Source: Deltaproteobacteria bacterium RIFCSPHIGHO2_02_FULL_40_11 (GTDB lineage: Bacteria > Bdellovibrionota > JACOXK01 > 2-02-FULL-40-11). Taken from it: DNA of 12,348 bases. Each line of letters begins with the position of its first letter. Position 1 is the stretch's first letter. The stretch covers positions 1-12,348 of the forward strand of contig MGRI01000049.1 in the NCBI GenBank assembly GCA_001798105.1, read 5' to 3'. Below are positions 12,345 through 12,348 of the stretch, piece after piece. Made by a program: the position numbers and the translations under genes. The notes beneath the pieces are model-generated. The model saw nothing but the letters and a program-made list of their open reading frames with translations, did no database searches and had not been told where the DNA came from.

Positions 12345-12348
12345 ACTT

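Noticed and set aside
12179..12348. Short plus-strand gene beginning ATGGCTGAG near 12285
   Set aside because: It stops after seven codons.
1..12348. CRISPR array, tRNA, rRNA or complete transposase
   Set aside because: No regular repeat-spacer pattern, no cloverleaf or rRNA-like stretch, and no transposase-like protein was seen.

Overview
This AT-rich window reads like the chromosome of a Gram-negative bacterium with an outer membrane. It carries sec-type and lipoprotein signal peptides, a ZapA-type division protein, a YmdB-family phosphodiesterase and an AniA-like copper nitrite reductase. Gene content and the dense, overlapping gene order suggest an uncultured Bdellovibrionota/Deltaproteobacteria-like lineage. 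That placement is inference only: there is no rRNA or marker phylogeny here.

Layout, left to right. (1) 1-886 (+): the 3' part of a single-pass membrane protein and a small periplasmic helical protein, arranged like the tail of an ECF sigma/anti-sigma/periplasmic sensor operon. (2) 955-2445 (+): a GT39-type membrane glycosyltransferase that overlaps tail-to-tail with tyrS. (3) 5240-2432 (-): a tightly overlapping housekeeping operon, zapA, 5-formyl-THF cyclo-ligase, ymdB-like and tyrS. (4) 5374-6686 (+): a DUF3047 secreted protein and a stand-alone two-TM HAMP protein, diverging from zapA across a short region with a 10-bp inverted repeat. (5) 9104-6693 (-): a paralogous stand-alone HAMP protein and two unrecognised exported proteins, converging on block 4. 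(6) 12178-9377 (-): a nitrite-reduction operon made of a lipoprotein NirK with a C-terminal cytochrome c domain, NirV-like and SCO1/SenC. A CRP/FNR-type palindrome (TGA-N6-TCA) lies upstream at the position expected for class II activation. A strong sigma70-like promoter at the right edge points out of the window.

The genes in block 6 form a coherent unit. NirK reduces nitrite to NO in the periplasm while anchored to a membrane, its fused haem domain probably delivers electrons, SCO probably supports copper handling, and NirV is the usual partner of unknown function. Blocks 4 and 5 contain two HAMP proteins without output domains beside exported proteins of unknown function. They may be a membrane/envelope module, but nothing here proves a role.

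The most striking non-genic structures are four palindromes, three of them unusually GC-rich for this DNA. One is a 148-bp TA-flanked element inserted in frame into the signal-peptide region of an exported protein, adding 50 codons without a stop. One is a 139-nt near-perfect hairpin with a GCAA loop directly after the sco stop codon. One is a 17-bp stem inside the glycosyltransferase gene. One is a short ATTCCCCGC palindrome that forms the last codons of nirV. Together they suggest a genome seeded with palindromic elements that tolerate or exploit coding sequence. No stretch without a gene exceeds 300 bases; the longest is 9105-9376.
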